DNA of 64,000 nucleotides. Origin: Fusarium oxysporum f. sp. lycopersici 4287 (Eukaryota > Ascomycota > Sordariomycetes > Hypocreales > Nectriaceae). Under the pieces are notes generated by a model. It was not told the origin of the DNA, did not search any database, and saw nothing but the letters and a program-made list of their open reading frames with translations. Where the stretch lies: assembly GCF_000149955.1 (NCBI RefSeq), contig NC_030995.1, positions 1,674,001 through 1,738,000 of the forward strand. The letters run 5' to 3'. Both the position numbers and the translations under genes were made by a program. Shown in pieces: positions 59,517-64,000 of this stretch (position 1 is the first letter of the stretch; each line of letters starts with the position of its first letter).

Positions 59517-61161
59517 TTAGATAATTCCTCCTGGGGGATCGTAGCCTGTTGGTGCCCCTCTTGAGGTGCTGCCCAGCCCAGCGCTTCCTGGTTCTCCATC
59601 TAAAGGTGCTGTTGTTGTCTTTCGTAGCATAAACATGGGTTTCTTGCCTTCCTTATCCAGTTGCTTAAACAGAATCAATGGCTTCTCCTCAAGGCCCAGA
59701 CAACGTTCCTGATCGCCGTACACAATATAGAGAGCATACTGGTCCCATGGAGCGTTGATCTGGTACTTTTTCAGCGCAGCAGGAAGAACCTTGTAGCAGG
59801 GGTCTTCCATACTGACACGGAAAGATTTGAAGATCTCGACTGAAGCATTGCTCTGACTGGGTGTATCAGGTACAGGGGTTTCTCGTCGGCGGGGCGGCCC
59901 TTGCGGTGCCTTTTCGCGGGAGGCATAGACTGCGTTGGTGTGACCTTCGTCGTTGAAGGTGGTTCGTGTGGAGGGTGTCGGTGCTTCACTGCGGTAGGAT
60001 CGAGAGGCGAGGGTCGTAGCGGACATGTGGGTCTGAGGAGATGTCGGGGAGGGTATGTTGGGTGAGGGATACGAAGGGGAGGACGAGCCCTGGCCACCTC
60101 CGTTCATAGCTGCAAGATGGGAAGACGATAGGACAGCTCGCTCTGCAGCACTTGCGGGGTCCAACGCAGTCTCCGCTATTGACCTCTCGTGCGTAGATTG
60201 AGTGGGTGATGCATTCTTTGGTGTAGCTCCGATGAGAATCTTGCGGGTAGAATATTGTCGCTTGACTGAGCTTCCAGATTGACTCGAGCCTGGGGGTGGT
60301 GTTGGTGCGGGGGGCGATATGGTTGTTTCGTAGCCGTAGGCCTGCTGGCTGTTACCACTCAGGTTGGGCAACGGCTGCTGCGCATCCTTGACCAAGCGCA
60401 AGGCCGGGAGCATATCCTCTCGCAATCGTCTGAAATCTTCTGTCATTCGTCGCAGATCCTGTTCGAGTAGGTTCATGCGTTCATCGCGGAGACGGAATTG
60501 TTCGACAAGATGTTTGATGTCCTTGATAGTTGCGGTAGCATATTGCGCTTCGGCGTCGGCGGCTGCAGGGGTCGCGGGTTAGAATCAGGCCAGTCCACCC
60601 AAGAGGGGAAATCGGAGACAACGTACATAGGGGTAGGTAATGGTCGCTCTCAATGGGGACATCTTGAGCCCTTTTGACATCATATACGCTTTTGAGGATC
60701 GTTAGGCGATGTCCCACGCTAGCAATGCCCATGCTCTTGAGATCATCATGTTGTAACGCTACCAGGGCCTCGCCAACAATCTCGTTTTCTGCAGGCAATC
60801 AAATGTTAGTTATCCCAATATCCCCTCCAATGTCTGTGGTACCATCCGTCAAGGAGATGAGATGGCATGCTTTGGATCAAGACGCACCTATAAAGCGATC
60901 GGCATACTGTTGAAGACCAATGGTGCCAATAAAATCAGCACATTCCTCAACGGTCCATTCGGTGATGATGGTTTCTGGGAGACGGTCGGCACTGCTGCGG
61001 TGCCCGTATGTAGTAGGAGTATGCTCTGCAGAGGTCGAGAGCTCGGAGTCTATGGGGGAAGCCTCAGAGTTGGTGATAGGAGAGTGGTCGCCCATGCTTC
61101 GCTCGTATTCGTCGTCGGCGTCGGACTCGGCGTAAGCTGTGCCACCATCGAAGCTCATCAT
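59517..61161 (-). CDS. ste50: MAPK pathway adaptor Ste50 (SAM and RA domains)
   Basis: Three exons on the minus strand (61161-60888, 60788-60627, 60562-59517) give 493 residues. Ste50 tethers the MAPKKK Ste11 and links it to Cdc42/Ras at the membrane in mating, filamentation and osmotic pathways. A SAM domain spans about 69-130 (WTVEECADFIGTIGLQQYADRF, split by intron 1; LKSMGIASVGHRLTIL). A coiled coil follows at about 158-205. A long Ser/Pro-rich linker with PPAPTPPPG leads to a Ras-association domain at about 386-461 (EIFKSFRVSMEDP, KKYQI, YALYIVYGD, LFKQLDKEGKKPMFMLR). Two adjacent ATGs open the frame; I use the first. Introns are 99 and 64 nt. Confidence 0.95.
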
Positions 61162-63140
61162 CCTGACGATTATGAAAGAACAGTCGCCAACAACGGAGGC
61201 GGGGGCTGAGACGAAAGACTAATTCAGGCGACCGTGGTGGTGGTGGTGATGCCGCAAACAGACAGATGCGCTTGATCGGGCACTGTCAGATAGAAAGAGA
61301 GAAGACGAGCGTTGGCGAAGGACAGTCGGTCGAATGCTTGTAAGTCTTTCATTCAAATCGTGATCGGAACGTCATAAAAAGAGAAGCAATGCTCAGGAGT
61401 AGGAGGTGGGAGACGTCAGGGTCGAGGAAGTGGGCGCAGCCTGGAGGACGATTGGATTGGAGTGGATTGAACAAGAACAAATCGAGTGGACGAATAGAAG
61501 ATAGAATGGGCTGAGGAAAGGCAATGTCGAAGTGGGAAAAACGAGCCGATCCCAAGAGAATAAGTAGACCCAAGCCGAGACGCCTCGAGGAGGACAAGTA
61601 CCGTAGAAACGTTAATAAAAAGAGCCTAGAAAATAAAAAGAGTCGGAGGTAGCCAGAGGAGAAGAAGGCGGCTGCTGGTGGTGGTGATGATGACGGGGTG
61701 TTTGTGTCTTGGTCTAAGGTCTTGTCTTGTCTTGCTCGGTCTTGGTCCTGGCCCAGTCCAGGTCTTGCTTGTGCTCTCGCTCGTGGAAGCGCTTGGGGGT
61801 GGAAAGGGAAGAGGAGGTCCTCCACTCCGAGTCACCTACGGCCTATTGAAATGGCAGCTGTCTCAAGGTACCCAGTACCTGAATTAGCAGGCCGTGGTAA
61901 GCCCTTCCGAGCCCTATACGGATGTACTCCGTACCTATCTCATGACTTGGCCGTTCGCTTGGTGGACCTGGCGGTCGGCCTGGGAGGGACTTTGAATACT
62001 GGTCCTCCATTGAGAACACGGCTTGACTCCCGTCCCGCTCCACTGACAGCATCCCCCTGTAGGTACCCCGGCCAGGGCCCCTCACTACTAAATAAGTATC
62101 AAGCCTGGCTGCCGCTGCTGCAGCCCGTTAACCAGCCCAACCATTCCATTATTCGACCCTCCTATGCACGTCTTGAATCAGCCATTGGATGGTTTCTGTA
62201 TGCCTTTTCAGTAAACAAACAAACCAAAGTCAATGCCGTTCTTGGACGGCTTCTCTGACTTGAGTTGTAGTGCGCGTTTAGGAAAGTCTTGGGCGTTGAC
62301 ACAAAACAACCCCCCCGGCAAGTCGCTCATTGAAATGTAGTGAGCTCCTGGTCCACTCAATTAACCTCAGTTTGTCTCTCCTTCAAACACCATTGGGCCT
62401 TCAACACCAGGGAAACCATTCAAGATGGAAGTTTACGGATGGCTAGGAGACTCAAGCCACATCTCAAGTGACAGTCCGAGGTATTCTAAGGAAACATCGT
62501 GCGTTTGAGACCGAGCCTCCAGCATTCCCATTCAACAGTTAGGGAATTGACCTTGCAATGGTGCTATAGACCCCTTGGAGATTAGCAAACTTCCGAGGCA
62601 AGGTATCTGATAACGAATATAGCTTTCATAAAAGTTGAGAGGATATGCCATGGCTACCCATGAGTATATGCAACTGTTTATCAATGTTCACCGAGGTATA
62701 AGAATTGGGGTCTTCATGTATACGTTTCTTTGATTAGTTGAAGCAAATCTATGCCTGCTTCAGATCTATATTTGTCGACTAACAATTACTCTATATGCTA
62801 TACTCATCCCAGCCTTGAGACTTAGGTTGGTAGAGTGAGTCTTGCTCATGATTCCCATTCCCAACATGGCCCATTACCTCAACACGCCTTCAACTCCATT
62901 AATCCGTTCAAAAAAAAAGAAAAAAGACCCTCTTGCATGAGAATTTGGGGGCAAAAGGGCAACAGCCGCATGGCTAGCCGCCAAGAAGAACAGGGCATTA
63001 AACGTCGTGCAACGTCGCGTTCCTTCACAGGACGTATCTATGAAAAGCGTCAAACACCACTCAGACAACCTCCGAGCACATGAGTGATTATAAAGATGTA
63101 TCAAACACCAGAAACAAAATTTGATTAAGAGGCCGAGATA
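61162..63140. other. Intergenic: ste50 promoter side / lcb2 3' side
   Basis: About 2 kb with no supported gene. Next to ste50 it is purine-rich with a GGT repeat (61231-61246), the complement of a pyrimidine-rich leader. A 186-codon plus frame (61698-62258) is Pro/Leu/Ser/Arg-biased with no domain and is not called. GGTACC occurs at 61867 and 62062. Confidence 0.55.
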
Positions 63141-64000
63141 TTAGCGTAGGGGAATCTTTGAATCCTGGACACCGTGTTGTACAACGTCTTCAAGGTTCCA
63201 ACGAGGGGCCTGAAGGGGGATTCTGTTTTCCTTTCTCCATTCCTTTTCGTTCTTGGGGTCAACGCCCTCGGGAAGATGTTCCAGTCCGCCTGCCACACCA
63301 GTCGAGAACTTGATCTGCAGGATGTCACCGACTTCGTCGCATGCAGCCAACAGACGGTCAAGGTCCTCCTTGTTGTGGGCAGCAGAAACACAGAAACGGG
63401 CGCGAGAACTGATGAGTGGGGTCGCAGGATACCCAACAACGACGACGGAGATTTTTCGTCGAAGCATCTCGTGACTGAACGCAGGGAGCTTGGCGGGGTG
63501 GTAGAGCATGACAGGAATAATAGGAGAGTCATCGTGGCCGTACACGATAAGGCCAAGACGCTTAAGTCCGAGACGAAGGTAACGAGAGTTGAAGGCAATG
63601 CGCTGGAGACGCTCCTCGCCTTGACCAGGGCACAGCTCGCCAGTAATGAGTTTCAGGGAAGCCAAGATTTGCATGAGCACACAAGGAGCAGGAGTTTCGC
63701 CATACTGAGTAGCAGCGTTGGAGCTCTTGAGCTTGTCGATAATATGTTTCTCGGCTGCGATGTAACCACCGTTGGCACCAAAAGACTTTGTCAGAGTTCC
63801 CATGAGAATATCAACTTCGGAGGGATCAATGCCAAAGTAGTCGCAAACACCACGACCGCGGGGGCCAAGAGCACCGACAGAGTGAGCCTCGTCAACGAAA
63901 AGATAGAACTTGTACTTGTTCTTCAGAGCAAGAATACCGGGAAGATCACACATGGTACCCTCCATAGAGTAGAGACCTTCGACGACAACCAGAATCTTCT
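63141..64000 (-). CDS. lcb2: Serine palmitoyltransferase subunit 2 (LCB2), 3' part
   Basis: Minus strand, running off the right end of the window; 285 residues of the C-terminal half are present with no intron. The enzyme condenses serine with palmitoyl-CoA at the ER, the first step of sphingolipid synthesis, as a heterodimer with LCB1. The LCB2 identity rests on the PLP-lysine motif GTLTKSFGANGGY (lysine codon at 63786-63788), which LCB1 lacks, plus the PLP-contact block VDEAHSVGALGPRGRGV and the SSNAATQYGETPAP segment. The end is complete at the stop at 63141. The phenylalanine usual before the TKSFG lysine motif is a leucine here, a mild change. The membrane-anchoring N-terminus lies beyond the window. 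Confidence 0.95.
   Translation of the reverse strand, partial: KILVVVEGLYSMEGTMCDLPGILALKNKYKFYLFVDEAHSVGALGPRGRGVCDYFGIDPSEVDILMGTLTKSFGANGGYIAAEKHIIDKLKSSNAATQYGETPAPCVLMQILASLKLITGELCPGQGEERLQRIAFNSRYLRLGLKRLGLIVYGHDDSPIIPVMLYHPAKLPAFSHEMLRRKISVVVVGYPATPLISSRARFCVSAAHNKEDLDRLLAACDEVGDILQIKFSTGVAGGLEHLPEGVDPKNEKEWRKENRIPLQAPRWNLEDVVQHGVQDSKIPLR

Noticed and set aside
61698..62258. 186-codon plus frame between ste50 and lcb2
   Set aside because: Strong Leu/Pro/Arg/Ser bias from repetitive GC-skewed sequence in the ste50 upstream region; no domain.
1..64000. tRNA, 5S rRNA, CRISPR array, transposon terminal repeats, biosynthetic cluster
   Set aside because: Scanned by eye for A/B-box pairs, 5S-like sequence, regular spaced repeats, transposase or polymerase motifs and clustered backbone enzymes; none was convincing. 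A single FMO-like gene is not a cluster.

Overview
The window reads as nuclear DNA of a filamentous ascomycete, most likely a Sordariomycete of the order Hypocreales and probably Fusarium. The support is short introns (about 45 to 150 nt) with GTAAGT/GTATGA-type donors, CTAAC/CTGAC-like branch sites and AG acceptors; long gene-free spacers; pyrimidine-rich leaders; and gene models of the lengths expected for this group (a 359-residue G-protein beta subunit, for example). Species is inferred from gene character only. A run of 100 N at 53294-53393 marks a scaffold gap.

Layout. 1-7119 has no gene I can support. 7120-14253 holds the mitochondrial import receptor Tom22 (+), an ADAL-type adenosine/N6-methyl-AMP deaminase (+), the mitofusin Fzo1 (-) and, across a 0.5 kb divergent promoter, the ESCRT-III subunit Vps2/Did4 (+). 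16336-24331 holds a Ptc1-type PP2C phosphatase (+, with a probable long leader intron) and a 1209-residue protein with an N-terminal ADF-H domain and a C-terminal PH-like region (+). 25653-40058 is a minus-strand block: a Zn2Cys6 transcription factor, the YEATS protein Taf14, Ran-binding protein 1 and an unrecognised single-span membrane protein. 42623-49932 holds a phosducin-like protein and the G-beta subunit, both minus and separated by 5 kb without a gene. 55227-57172 is a flavin monooxygenase gene interrupted by in-frame stops. 57444-58421 is a trypsin-like serine peptidase with no secretion signal. 59517-61161 is the MAPK adaptor Ste50 (-). 63141-64000 is the 3' part of the LCB2 subunit of serine palmitoyltransferase (-), running off the window.

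How the genes relate. This is mostly housekeeping and signalling DNA. Four genes touch pheromone/osmotic/nutrient signalling: Ptc1 (dampens MAPK), phosducin-like protein (folds G-beta-gamma), G-beta, and Ste50 (links G protein and Cdc42 signals to the Ste11 MAPKKK). They are spread over 45 kb, so this is loose clustering rather than an operon-like unit. I found no CRISPR array, transposon, rRNA or tRNA gene. I also found no convincing new multi-gene system. The points most worth a second look are the interrupted flavin monooxygenase, two stop-free intron candidates of length 3n in the Zn2Cys6 factor, the ADF-H/PH-like architecture, the orphan membrane protein, and a GGTACC-rich left flank.
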